A stretch of 64,000 nucleotides of DNA, from contig NC_046674.1 of NCBI RefSeq assembly GCF_003369915.1, positions 1,798,001-1,862,000 on the forward strand. Direction: 5' to 3'. Below the pieces are notes generated by a model that saw nothing but the letters and a program-made list of their open reading frames with translations, made no database searches and had not been told where the DNA came from. This DNA comes from Drosophila miranda. Lineage: Eukaryota > Arthropoda > Insecta > Diptera > Drosophilidae. Below, piece after piece: positions 10,290 through 20,465 of this stretch. The position numbers were made by a program, and so were the translations under genes. Positions within the stretch are counted from its first letter, which is position 1; the number at the start of each line of letters is the position of its first letter.

Positions 10290-11625
10290 TTTCCGAAACC
10301 GATTCCGTATCTGGGATTTAATCTGCTGTGCTATACTCTGGCAGTTGGATTTGTATGTGGATTTGGACTTGGACTTGGACTTCGAGTTGGAGTTGGACCT
10401 GTCTGGGGAGCTGCACGCGCGATCCGTTCTGGCCTCTAACTGGATTACGTTTGAGGGCTTATGGCTGAATGCCGGCGTTTTTAAGCGGCTGTGCAGCGCT
10501 GAATGGAAAACAGTCCAGTCTGGAAGGAAAGGTCTGGCCTGGAAGTCCGCCGCCTCTGTGGCTGTCTCTGTCTCTCTATCTTCGTCTCATGAAAAAAGAT
10601 AGAAACCCACCGAAAAGGGGGAGAAGCTGGGATCTCCCGTCCCCTCCTTATGTGCAGTCTTATTTACTTACCCAGTTTTCGGGGCGGAACTGAACATTGT
10701 CCCCCCGCCGTAGATAGAAATTCGATTCTCAAATCCCTCTTTCAGATACTATTCCGCAAACCGAAGAGAACAAAGAAAGTATTCCAGCCGAAATAAAAAA
10801 CCAGGCTTGGGCCGGCAAAAGCAGGGTAAACCGGCTCTCCATTGAGACAGGGGTCTCTATACCCCAGGAGATATCATCTCTACATAATGCAAATATACTC
10901 ACATACATACATACATATGTACACATATGTAAATTGCTGCAGTTGAATTCCATTCCAGATGCCGGGCGAACAGCTGAGAGCGCACACAAAACGAAGTCTC
11001 GTGCCGGGCTGCGAGGCCGGCGAACGGAGCAACTACAACAACAGCTGGTTTTCGCTCTGCTGGAAGGCACTGTACGGTGCGGTGGGGTAGGGCAGGAAGG
11101 GTGGCGTAGTGGGACGGCGTCGCGTAATCATGCGCACTCACGACGTCTGGAGCGGAGTACATACATACATATGTACATATGTATATGCACGTACCATTAC
11201 ATAGGACTTGGCAACAGTGTGTGCATCTGATGCATCATCTGCACATACATACATCTGTACATGTGTATTTCAGTGTGTGCGTGTGGGCAACCGGTTACAC
11301 ACACCTACATACACATGCACAAACACACTCACACCCTCCCCAGACTAGAGCCAGACAGACTCCACAGCGCAAAGTGGAGTCTTGAATGACTGGCAACAAT
11401 TAAATGGGAGCACATCCAGGAGCAGAAGAGTATGCAAGGCGGCATGGGGGGATCCACGTTGTGTGTATCCGTGGAATAGCAATAAGAGAGATTGCTACGT
11501 GACTCCCTATGTATGTATGTATATATATCCGTACTTACATGCATATGTACGTACTTGCCTCCTTATGTACTCCAGGGAAACAGTGTACGAGAGATTTCCC
11601 CACATAAAAAGTTACCTTCAGTTCA
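10290..11625. other. Intergenic between Hsp67Ba and the Hsp23-Hsp27 unit
   Basis: Holds the Hsp67Ba 5' region and simple repeats. A TTAAAAA on the reverse strand near 10478-10484 could serve as TATA. Several GGAAG/TTCC runs are present but no clean heat-shock dimer. Tandem (CATA)/(TATG) tracts occur at 10903-10927 and 11159-11185. No gene recognised. Confidence 0.45.
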
Positions 11626-12226
11626 GGAATAGACATTTTCCATTTGCGTTGCTGAAAAATGGTGTAAATTTGGGGCTTATGTACTGCTATGAAGAAAAAA
11701 CAATGTCATAAATGAAATACATAATATCGGTGAAAAGAGTTTTATATGGCTTATGTTTCATGGATTGGACGTTGCTCAAACTGACACCAGGGAAACTTTT
11801 AAATTGGGAAACCAAATCCTTGCTTCCTGTAAATTTCCTTAGAACTTTGATTAATAAAGGTTATCAAATTGTATATAGTTTTTGTGGTTAACGAATAGCT
11901 CCTTCAAGAAACTTCTAGAAATTTCCTTTTCTTTAAGTTCTTTTTGTAATGATGTAAATACAAAAACAAAGTACATATTTATATGCTTAAATCTGTACAG
12001 ACTATCCGTATTTCCTGCTGTTCTTACCTTCCCCACTCTATCCCTATTTACTACGGCTCTCCCTGTATCTGTTCTCTATTCCGTATCTGTGTCTGTCTGA
12101 TTATATTCCTAGGTGAAAAAATAGCCATCAAGAAAATTCTAGATATTTCCTTTAAAATTGCCAATAAAATCTGGCAAATCGAATTGTCTTTTTCTTAGTC
12201 TTTCTTAATTAAATTGCACCGAGTGC

Positions 12227-12554
12227 TTCCAGAATAATCCAGAACCTTTGCCTTTCGTGGTATTTTCCCTTACTTTTCATCCTTTATGGGCTGTACATAA
12301 TATTTGGCCGTGCCTCTGATGATGGGACTTGTTATTCCACATGGCTCGCCCCGCCGCTCATTCCTTATCATTTTCCCAGCGATACTCTCGCTTTCATTGG
12401 GCAGATAATGCGTAATTTCTGCGATTCTGCCAGAAAGAGATAGAAGCTTCGTGCAGTTTCTAGATGTTGCCACGCCGCACACAGACAAAACACACACGCA
12501 AACTGCCCTCGAAGTAGAGCTGCCACCACTCAGCTGTCGTCAGAGTATAAATAG
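12227..12554 (+). promoter_or_regulatory. Hsp23 (copy A) promoter: HSEs and TATA
   Basis: TTCCAGAA at 12227-12234, GAAGCTTC at 12443-12450 and TTCTAGA at 12458-12464 are heat-shock dimers at about -320 and -100 from the TATA box TATAAATAG at 12546-12554. The leader to the ATG at 12675 is about 95 nt and A-rich. Confidence 0.75.
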
Positions 12555-12674
12555 CGGGCGCTTTCGTTCGGACCGGCATCAGTTGAATTCAAACCGTCAA
12601 ACCGTTAAAGCGTCAGCCAAAAAAGCTTTCTCTCAGAGAATACTACTGCAAGGAACCGTTAAAGCAAGAATAAG

Positions 12675-13229
12675 ATGGCAAACCTACCGTTACTTTTGAG
12701 CCTCGCCGACGATCTGGGTCGTTTGTCGATGGTACCCCTCTACGAGCCCTACTACTGCCAGCGCCGCCGGGGCAATCCCTACCTGTCGCTGGCTGGACCC
12801 ATAGAGCAGCAGCTGCGCCAGCTGGAGAAGCAAATGGGCGCCGGAGGACCCTCGGGAGCCATGCCCAATGTGGGCAAGGACGGCTTCCAGGTTTCCATGG
12901 ACGTGGCCCATTTCAAGCCTAGCGAACTGAGCGTCAAGGTGCAGGATAACTCTGTCCTGGTGGAGGGAAAACACGAGGAGCGCGAGGACGATCATGGCTT
13001 CATCACACGCCACTTTGTCCGGCGCTATGCTCTGCCCGAAGGATACGACGCCGAGAAGGTGGCCTCCACCCTGTCTTCGGACGGCGTGCTCACCGTGAGC
13101 ATCCCCAAGCCGCCGGCCATCGAGGACAAGGGCGCCGAGCGGGTTGTCCAGATCCAGCAGGTGGGACCCGCCCACCTCAACATCAAGCAGAATGAGCAGC
13201 TGGAGCAGGACAACGGCACTGACAAATAA
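12675..13229 (+). CDS. Hsp23: Small heat-shock protein Hsp23, copy A
   Basis: Intronless, 184 residues, starting MANLPLLLSLADDLGRLSMV followed by PLYEPYYCQRRRGNPYLSL, the Hsp23 N-terminus. The alpha-crystallin domain spans about residues 67-155 ([52 protein letters not shown]). V-Q-I docking motif and VGPAHLNIKQNEQLEQDNGTDK end the protein. Family knowledge: a cytosolic holdase induced by heat and by ecdysone, expressed in glia, gonads and imaginal discs. Copy A differs from copy B at two residues only: Gln versus Lys in PIE(Q/K)QLRQL and Thr versus Ala in the tail. Confidence 0.97.
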   Translation: MANLPLLLSLADDLGRLSMVPLYEPYYCQRRRGNPYLSLAGPIEQQLRQLEKQMGAGGPSGAMPNVGKDGFQVSMDVAHFKPSELSVKVQDNSVLVEGKHEEREDDHGFITRHFVRRYALPEGYDAEKVASTLSSDGVLTVSIPKPPAIEDKGAERVVQIQQVGPAHLNIKQNEQLEQDNGTDK

Positions 13230-14240
13230 GAGGAGCCATTGAAACCATCCTAGATTTAATCACAATCAAAGACCATAATCTGTTTTATACGTTGTAGTTA
13301 TCCTTGGACACTCGCACCAGTTATAATGAGTGTCCTTCAGTAATGTAATCTTAGTTTTAAACAAAATGACTGTAATTTCCGTTGGATTCCTAACACTACC
13401 AATACAATATACCACAAATATATATACCCTTAAAATATACTTTAATCACTCTTTTTCTGGTTTGAATGATTGAATGGGCCAAAATCATCGGATGTGTGTG
13501 TGCACTCCATCCGATCTATCACCAATATTTCAGACGTGAGTGTACATTTCTTACTGTTCTCTTCGCTCTCTGGACGTATAATCAGCTGATTTTACCATCG
13601 CTGCATTTGTACATGTTTATGTGTAAATACGCGGTACAAGTATGTACATACATATTTTGAAAAAGTAAATACATAAATAAATTTTCGAAATATGTATTTA
13701 ACTTTTCCCGTATAACTTTTTTTGTATTATTGTATATTTGTGCAATTTAGGACTCTTTTTTGTTAAAAGTCAGTCTGCCTTCCTTTCTGTGTGCGTGTAT
13801 GTGGGTTTAACAAGTTCATACTTTTGCACATTGCCACATGCAGCTGACACAGCAACCGACTGCACATATTTTTTAAAATTCTGCTTTACTTGAGATTTCT
13901 CAGCAGCAGCAGCCGCAGCAGCAGTGGCTGAAAAAATGTTTGGCACAAAAAAAAAAACGCAAGCACAACTACACGCTCGTACATACATATGTATGTGTAC
14001 ATATAAAACAGAAACGGCGCAGGTTCAATGTACTTTCCAGCTAATATCAATGCACTGGGCTGCGCCACAGACAGCAGCACGAACGTGACTTTAAACATTT
14101 AAACAATTGAATTTACAACAACTTCGATAAGAAAAGAAAATGATTTAAATAAACGTGTTTGTATGCATGTATATACATATGTATGTTCTTACATATGTAC
14201 ATATGTATGTATGTATGTATGGCTATTTAATTTGCGTTGA
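13230..14240. other. Hsp23-Hsp27 spacer, copy A
   Basis: Contains the Hsp23 3' end and the distal Hsp27 control region. A CAG-type run (13903-13923), poly-A near 13949-13959 and (CATA/TATG)n tracts at 13981-13999 and 14168-14221 are seen. The ecdysone element at 14021-14034 is listed separately. Confidence 0.5.
14021..14034 (+). promoter_or_regulatory. Ecdysone response element of Hsp27, copy A
   Basis: AGGTTCAATGTACT matches the imperfect palindrome of the classic Hsp27 EcRE (GGTTCAATGCACT in D. melanogaster) at all but one base. It lies about 490 bp before the Hsp27 ATG, like the original. EcR/USP binding is inferred from this match. Confidence 0.8.
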
Positions 14241-14401
14241 GAATCTCCCAGAAATTGCAAGAACTTTCTCACACACACACACACACACAGTCAACCACCG
14301 GCATTGCGGTGGTGCCGGCTGTGCCAGAAAGAGCGCGAGAGAGAACGAGAAAACAGCTTGTTGCTTGCGCCAGTGTGCGTGAGCAGAGCGTCGGTATAAA
14401 A
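14241..14401 (+). promoter_or_regulatory. Hsp27 (copy A) promoter: HSE array and TATA
   Basis: GAA units at 14241, 14251 and 14261 are in 10-bp phase and end in a perfect GAACTTTC dimer (14261-14268). A (CA)n tract, GAGA runs (14338-14351) and TATAAAA at 14395-14401 follow. Confidence 0.78.
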
Positions 14402-14514
14402 ACCCGACGTCAAGGGCGACCAGTTAACAGTTGCATTTCAAATCATGTAAAAGCACCAACGCTGGAGAATTGTTTTTTGTCCATACAAAGAGTTTTGTGA
14501 AAAGAAATATAAAA

Positions 14515-15192
14515 ATGTCGCTTGTTCCACTATTGAGCCTGGCCCGCGAGCTCGACCATGACTACCGCAGCGCCTACAACGAGTGGGATCATTTCCTGGA
14601 GGATGACTTTGGCTTCGGGGTCCACGCCCACGATCTGTTCCAGCGTCCACGTCTGATGTTGCCTCACCACGGCTCCACCCTGGGGCGCCGCCGCTTCCTG
14701 CCGTACGAGCGCAGCCACCACCATGGACATCCCCATCAGTTGGTAACCCGACGTCAGTCAGGCGGAGGCCAGAACTCGCTGATACCGGCCATCGGCAAGG
14801 ATGGCTTCCAGGTCTGCATGGATGTGTCGCAGTTCAAGCCCAACGAGCTGACTGTGAAAGTGGTGGACAAGACCGTCGTGGTCGAGGGAAAGCACGAGGA
14901 GCGCGAGGACGGGCACGGCATGATTCAGCGCCACTTTGTGCGCAAGTACACGCTGCCAAAGGACTTTGATCCCAACGAGGTCGTGTCCACTGTCTCCTCG
15001 GACGGCGTGCTCACCTTGAAGGCGCCCCCGCCGCCCAGCAAGGAGCAGCCCAAGCAGGAGCGCATCGTTCAGATCCAACAAACCGGTCCTGCGCACTTGA
15101 GCGTCAAGGCCCCCGAGGGGGCCGGAGCTGCAGCCGCCGCCGATGGCAAGACCGAAAATGGCGGCGGTGAGAAGATGGAGACGGGCAAGTAG
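14515..15192 (+). CDS. Hsp27: Small heat-shock protein Hsp27, copy A
   Basis: Intronless, 225 residues. I choose the ATG at 14515 because it gives MSLVPLLSLARELDHDYRSA, matching Hsp27, and has an A-rich context; the open frame runs further left without an ATG. The arm contains DDFGFGVHAHDLF and an Arg/His-rich stretch. The alpha-crystallin domain is at about residues 97-185 (GFQVCMDVSQFKPNELTVKV, EDGHGMIQRHFVRKYTLP, DGVLTLKAPPPP). V-Q-I docking motif and a Gly/Ala/Glu tail follow. Family knowledge: partly nuclear sHSP, controlled by heat and ecdysone. It differs from copy B by one residue (Gly versus Ala in the tail). Confidence 0.97.
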   Translation: MSLVPLLSLARELDHDYRSAYNEWDHFLEDDFGFGVHAHDLFQRPRLMLPHHGSTLGRRRFLPYERSHHHGHPHQLVTRRQSGGGQNSLIPAIGKDGFQVCMDVSQFKPNELTVKVVDKTVVVEGKHEEREDGHGMIQRHFVRKYTLPKDFDPNEVVSTVSSDGVLTLKAPPPPSKEQPKQERIVQIQQTGPAHLSVKAPEGAGAAAAADGKTENGGGEKMETGK

Positions 15193-16017
15193 ACGGAGCG
15201 GAGCGAAGAGGAGGTTTCGCTGGCGAAAGCGGAGTGTTGCAGCACTGCTCGGAGAGTGCAAGACTAAAAGGATGCCGTTAGACCATCTCACACACAAACA
15301 GACACGAACATCGTACTTCACGCCCCAACACACACAAATACACATAAAAGGCACACTTGTCATCACATTTTAGAGTTAAGCGATTTTAAAATCCCATTAA
15401 GTAATAAACGATTTGTATTAGTCGCTATAATTAGGCTACGAATATACATACATACATATGTATCTTTAATTACTGGAGAATAGATTACTGGAATAGACAT
15501 TTTCCATCTGCGTTGCTGATAAATGGTGTAAATTTGGGGCCCATGTACTGCTATAAGGAAAAAACAATGTCATAAATGAAATACATAATATCGGTGAAAA
15601 GAGTTTTATATGGCTTATGTTTCATGGATTGGACGTTGCTCAAACTGACACCAGGGAAACTTTTAAATTGGGAAACCAAATCCTTGCTTCCTGTAAATTT
15701 CCTAAGAACTTTGATTAATAAAGGTTATCAAATTGAATCTAATTTTTGTGGTAAAAAATAAGTTCCTTCGAGAAACTTCTAGAAATTTCCTTTTCTTTAA
15801 GTTCCTTTTCTTAAGTAAAATAAATATATTAAAACGAAGAAATATATGATGTAAATACAAAAAGAAAGTACATATTTATATGTTTAAATTTGTACAGACT
15901 ATCCGTACCTCCGTATCCGTTGTTCTTACCTTCCCCACTATCCCTATGTACTACGGCTCTCCCTGTATCTGTTCTCTATTCCGTATCTGTGTCTGTCTGA
16001 TTATATTCCTAGGTGAA

Positions 16018-17032
16018 ACGAGGGGGAACGTTGTGGGTTACTGTTGCGACCGCAACTCTACATTAATACCCGATACATAGTCAGTATGGCTACATTGAGC
16101 GACAATGTGTGCGTGCGGGAGAGACAGAAAACGTGTCTGAACGTGTCGTCGGGCGCTGCTTAGCCACTGCAAATTGATTTGTTCCTTTTGGTTTTAATAA
16201 TGATCCGATCTGATCCAGATTCCGCAATCTGGTGGATATGGTCATTCTCCATGATTGTGCGTTTTTAGTTTTTTCGTATCTTCAATATTGTGGATGCCAT
16301 AGATTTCCGTCCTTTATGGAGGCCGAAGGGGGTGGGGCGAAATTTTGAAATACACATGTAGCAGTGAGATCTAGCACGAGTGTTGATACCAAGTTTTGTT
16401 GCTATAGCCTTAATAAGTTCCGAGTTCTATGGATGCCACACATTTTCGTCCTTTGCGGAGGCAGAAGGGGGTGGGGCGAATTTTTGAAATACACCTGTTC
16501 AGGTTTGATATCACAGGAGTGTGGATACCAAATTTAGTTTCTCTAGCTCTTATAGTCTCTGAGATCTAGGGGCTCACTTTTTGCGAGAAAGAATGAAATT
16601 GTTTTCTTCATTATGGCTATAATAATAATAAGATCTGGCTCAGATTCCGCAGTCTAGAAGATATAGTCATTCTCTACGATTCTTTTTGTTTTCTTGTATC
16701 TTTGAAATTGTGGATGCCACAGATTTTCGCCCTTTGTGTTTTGAAATAAACTTGTAACAGTGACATATAACAGAAGTCTGGATACAAAATGTCGTTGCTC
16801 TAGCTTTTATAGTCTCTGAGCACTAGGCGCTCATAGAGACGGACAGACAGACAGGGCTCAATCGACTCGGCTATTGATGCTGATCAAGAATATATATACT
16901 TTATGGGGTCGGAAACTCTTCCTTCTGGACGTTACACACATCCATTTTCACCACAAATCTAATGTATGTACATATGTATGTACACACATATGTATGTACC
17001 CCTATACACATTTTGAGTATCGGGTATAAAAA
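16018..17032 (+). mobile_element. DINE-1 / Helitron-like element inside unit B
   Basis: Unit A reads CCTAGGTGAAAAAATAGCCATC without a break. Unit B has about 1 kb in the middle of this, so both ends are known. The insert has an early ATACCCGATACATAG, the typical DINE-1 phrase ATCGACTCGGCTATTGATGC, then ACTTTATGGGGTCGGAAACT and a terminal GAGTATCGGGTATAAA. There is no obvious target duplication, as expected for Helitrons. A block with GGATGCCA...GGGGGTGGGGCGAA occurs twice and a third time in part. It carries no coding capacity. Confidence 0.85.
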
Positions 17033-17198
17033 TAGCCATCGAGAAAATTCTAGATATTTCATTAAAAATTGGTCAGGATTTGCGGAAAAATCATGGAAAT
17101 AAAATCTTGCAAATTAAATTGTCTTTTTCTTAGTCATCAACTAAAGTTACTGCTGAAACGCTGGAGCATGAAACTGTTAATTAAATTGCACCGAGTGC

Positions 17199-17526
17199 TT
17201 CCAGAATAATCCAGAACCTTTGCCTTTCGTGGTATTTTCCCTTACTTTTCATCCTTTATGGGCTGTACATAATATTTGGCCGTGCCTCTGATGATGGGAC
17301 TTGTTATTCCACATGGCTCGCCCCGCCGCTCATTCCTTATCATTTTCCCAGCGATACTCTCGCTTTCATTGGGCAGATAATGCGTAATTTCTGCGATTCT
17401 GCCAGAAAGAGATAGAAGCTTCGTGCAGTTTCTAGATGTTGCCACGCCGCACACAGACAAAACACACACGCAAACTGCCCTCGAAGTAGAGCTGCCACCA
17501 CTCAGCTGTCGTCAGAGTATAAATAG
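17199..17526 (+). promoter_or_regulatory. Hsp23 (copy B) promoter: HSEs and TATA
   Basis: TTCCAGAA at 17199-17206, GAAGCTTC at 17415-17422, TTCTAGA at 17430-17436 and TATAAATAG at 17518-17526 repeat the copy A layout base for base. The DINE-1 lies about 165 bp farther upstream of the distal HSE. Confidence 0.75.
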
Positions 17527-17646
17527 CGGGCGCTTTCGTTCGGACCGGCATCAGTTGAATTCAAACCGTCAAACCGTTAAAGCGTCAGCCAAAAAAGCTT
17601 TCTCTCAGAGAATACTACTGCAAGGAACCGTTAAAGCAAGAATAAG

Positions 17647-18201
17647 ATGGCAAACCTACCGTTACTTTTGAGCCTCGCCGACGATCTGGGTCGTTTGTCG
17701 ATGGTACCCCTCTACGAGCCCTACTACTGCCAGCGCCGCCGGGGCAATCCCTACCTGTCGCTGGCTGGACCCATAGAGAAGCAGCTGCGCCAGCTGGAGA
17801 AGCAAATGGGCGCCGGAGGACCCTCGGGAGCCATGCCCAATGTGGGCAAGGACGGCTTCCAGGTTTCCATGGACGTGGCCCACTTCAAGCCTAGCGAACT
17901 GAGCGTCAAGGTGCAGGATAACTCTGTCCTGGTGGAGGGAAAACACGAGGAGCGCGAGGACGATCATGGCTTCATCACACGCCACTTTGTCCGGCGCTAT
18001 GCTCTGCCCGAAGGATACGACGCCGAGAAGGTGGCCTCCACCCTGTCTTCGGACGGCGTGCTCACCGTGAGCATCCCCAAGCCGCCGGCCATCGAGGACA
18101 AGGGCGCCGAGCGGGTTGTCCAGATCCAGCAGGTGGGACCCGCCCACCTCAACATCAAGCAGAATGAGCAGCTGGAGCAGGACAACGGCGCTGACAAATA
18201 A
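17647..18201 (+). CDS. Hsp23: Small heat-shock protein Hsp23, copy B
   Basis: Intronless, 184 residues, with the same N-terminal arm, alpha-crystallin domain (about residues 67-155) and V-Q-I motif as copy A. Only two residues differ from copy A (Lys in PIEKQLRQL and Ala in NGADK). The start, leader, TATA box and heat-shock elements are all intact, so nothing suggests a pseudogene. Both copies should produce practically the same cytosolic chaperone. The reading frame and 3' region, including the Motif-free AT-rich tail, are conserved in full. Confidence 0.96.
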   Translation: MANLPLLLSLADDLGRLSMVPLYEPYYCQRRRGNPYLSLAGPIEKQLRQLEKQMGAGGPSGAMPNVGKDGFQVSMDVAHFKPSELSVKVQDNSVLVEGKHEEREDDHGFITRHFVRRYALPEGYDAEKVASTLSSDGVLTVSIPKPPAIEDKGAERVVQIQQVGPAHLNIKQNEQLEQDNGADK

Positions 18202-19207
18202 GAGGAGCCATTGAAACCATCCTAGATTTAATCACAATCAAAGACCATAATCTGTTTTATACGTTGTAGTTATCCTTGGACACTTGCACTAGTTATAATG
18301 AGTGTCCTTCAGTAATGTAATCTTAGTTTTAAACAAAATGACTGTAATTTCCGTTGGATTCCTAACACTACCAATACAATATACCACAAATATATATACC
18401 CTTAAAATATACTTTAATCACTCTTTTTCTGGTTTGAATGATTGAATGGGCCAAAATCATCGGATGTGTGTGTGCACTCCATCCGATCTATCACCAATAT
18501 TTCAGACGTGAGTGTACATTTCTTACTGTTCTCTTCGCTCTCTGGACGTATAATCAGCTGATTTTACCATCGCTGCATTTGTACATGTTTATGTGTAAAT
18601 ACGCGGTACAAGTATGTACATATGTACATATTTTGAAAAAGTAAATAAATAAATTTTCGAAATATGTATTTAACTTTTCCCGTATAACTTTTTTTGTATT
18701 ATTGTATATTTGTGCAATTTAGGACTCTTTTTTGTTAAAAGTCAGTCTGCCTTCCTTTCTGTGTGCGTGTATGTGGGTTTAACAAGTTCATACTTTTGCA
18801 CATTGCCACATGCAGCTGACACAGCAACCGACTGCACATATTTTTTAAAATTCTGCTTTACTTGAGATTTCTCAGCAGCAGCAGCCGCAGCAGCAGTGGC
18901 TGAAAAAATGTTTGGCACAAAAAAAAAAACGCAAGCACAACTACACGCTCGTACATACATATGTATGTGTACATATAAAACAGAAACGGCGCAGGTTCAA
19001 TGTACTTTCCAGCTAATATCAATGCACTGGGCTGCGCCACAGACAGCAGCACGAACGTGACTTTAAACATTTAAACAATTGAATTTACAACAACTTCGAT
19101 AAGAAAAGAAAATGATTTAAATAAACGTGTTTGTATGCATGTATATACATATGTGTGTTCTTACATATGTACATATGTATGTATGTATGGCTATTTAATT
19201 TGCGTTG
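18202..19207. other. Hsp23-Hsp27 spacer, copy B
   Basis: Near-identical to the copy A spacer, with small differences in simple repeats (for example in the TACATA tract near 18615-18630 and TATG tract near 19170-19190). It holds the copy B ecdysone element. Confidence 0.5.
18993..19006 (+). promoter_or_regulatory. Ecdysone response element of Hsp27, copy B
   Basis: AGGTTCAATGTACT is identical to the copy A element and sits about 500 bp before the copy B Hsp27 ATG, so both copies keep the hormone element. Confidence 0.8.
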
Positions 19208-19208
19208 A

Positions 19209-19391
19209 GAATCTCCCAGAAATTGCAAGAACTTTCTCACACACACACACACACACACACAGTCAACCACCGGCATTGCGGTGGTGCCGGCTGTGCCAGA
19301 AAGAGCGCGAAGCTTCCACAGAGCGCGAGAGAGAACGAGAAAACAGCTTGTTGCTTGCGCCAGTGTGCGTGAGCAGAGCGTCGGTATAAAA
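19209..19391 (+). promoter_or_regulatory. Hsp27 (copy B) promoter with an extra HSE dimer
   Basis: The distal array (19209-19237) and TATAAAA (19385-19391) match copy A. Copy B has 18 additional bases at 19311-19328. They create a perfect GAAGCTTC dimer at 19309-19316, about 70 bp before the TATA box. The 8-bp GAGCGCGA flanks the segment on both sides. Confidence 0.75.
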
Positions 19392-19504
19392 ACCCGACGT
19401 CAAGGGCGACCAGTTAACAGTTGCATTTCAAATCATGTAAAAGCACCAACGCTAGAGAATTGTTTTTTGTCCATACAAAGAGTTTTGTGAAAAGAAATAT
19501 AAAA

Positions 19505-20182
19505 ATGTCGCTTGTTCCACTATTGAGCCTGGCCCGCGAGCTCGACCATGACTACCGCAGCGCCTACAACGAGTGGGATCATTTCCTGGAGGATGACTTT
19601 GGCTTCGGGGTCCACGCCCACGATCTGTTCCAGCGTCCACGTCTGATGTTGCCTCACCACGGCTCCACCCTGGGGCGCCGCCGCTTCCTGCCGTACGAGC
19701 GCAGCCACCACCATGGACATCCCCATCAGTTGGTAACCCGACGTCAGTCAGGCGGAGGCCAGAACTCGCTGATACCGGCCATCGGCAAGGATGGCTTCCA
19801 GGTCTGCATGGATGTGTCGCAGTTCAAGCCCAACGAGCTGACTGTGAAAGTGGTGGACAAGACCGTCGTGGTCGAGGGAAAGCACGAGGAGCGCGAGGAC
19901 GGGCACGGCATGATTCAGCGCCACTTTGTGCGCAAGTACACGCTGCCAAAGGACTTTGATCCCAACGAGGTCGTGTCCACTGTCTCCTCGGACGGCGTGC
20001 TCACCTTGAAGGCGCCCCCGCCGCCCAGCAAGGAGCAGCCCAAGCAGGAGCGCATCGTTCAGATCCAACAAACCGGTCCTGCGCACTTGAGCGTCAAGGC
20101 CCCCGAGGGGGCCGCAGCTGCAGCCGCCGCCGATGGCAAGACCGAAAATGGCGGCGGTGAGAAGATGGAGACGGGCAAGTAG
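19505..20182 (+). CDS. Hsp27: Small heat-shock protein Hsp27, copy B
   Basis: Intronless, 225 residues, the same as copy A except for one Gly-to-Ala change in the Ala-rich stretch of the tail. The alpha-crystallin domain (about residues 97-185), the conserved RHFVRKY segment and the V-Q-I docking motif are intact. The start codon at 19505 has the same A-rich context. AATAAA follows near 20394. The promoter differs from that of copy A by an added heat-shock dimer, so any functional difference between copies is more likely in expression than in protein activity. Confidence 0.96.
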   Translation: MSLVPLLSLARELDHDYRSAYNEWDHFLEDDFGFGVHAHDLFQRPRLMLPHHGSTLGRRRFLPYERSHHHGHPHQLVTRRQSGGGQNSLIPAIGKDGFQVCMDVSQFKPNELTVKVVDKTVVVEGKHEEREDGHGMIQRHFVRKYTLPKDFDPNEVVSTVSSDGVLTLKAPPPPSKEQPKQERIVQIQQTGPAHLSVKAPEGAAAAAAADGKTENGGGEKMETGK

Positions 20183-20465
20183 ACGGAGCGGAGCGAAGAG
20201 GAGGTTTCGCTGGCGAAAGCGGAGTGTTGCAGCACTGCTCGGAGAGTGCAAGACTAAAAGGATGCCGTTAGACCATCTCACACACAAACAGACACGAACA
20301 TCGTACTTCACGCCCCAACACACACAAATACACATAAAAGGCACACTTGTCATCACATTTTAGAGTTAAGCGATTTTAAAATCCCATTAAGTAATAAACG
20401 ATTTGTATTAGTCGCTATAATTAGGCTACGAATATACATATGTATCGATGATAACTGGAGAATAG

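Larger units (their letters stand above)
11626..15489 (+). repeat. Tandem duplication unit A (Hsp23-Hsp27), about 3.86 kb
   Basis: The block from GGAATAGACATTTTCC at 11626 up to 15489 is repeated directly after it, starting with the same bases at 15490. It contains one full Hsp23 and one full Hsp27 with their promoters. From about 12205 to 15470 the copies are almost identical. The left 600 bp has many more differences and indels. Confidence 0.93.
15490..20465 (+). repeat. Tandem duplication unit B (Hsp23-Hsp27), about 4.97 kb
   Basis: Second direct copy. The same left-end sequence as unit A starts at 15490 and similarity ends at ACTGGAGAATAG near 20465. The extra 1.1 kb over unit A is mostly a DINE-1 insertion at 16018-17032 plus short indels at 17080-17185. 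Confidence 0.93.
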
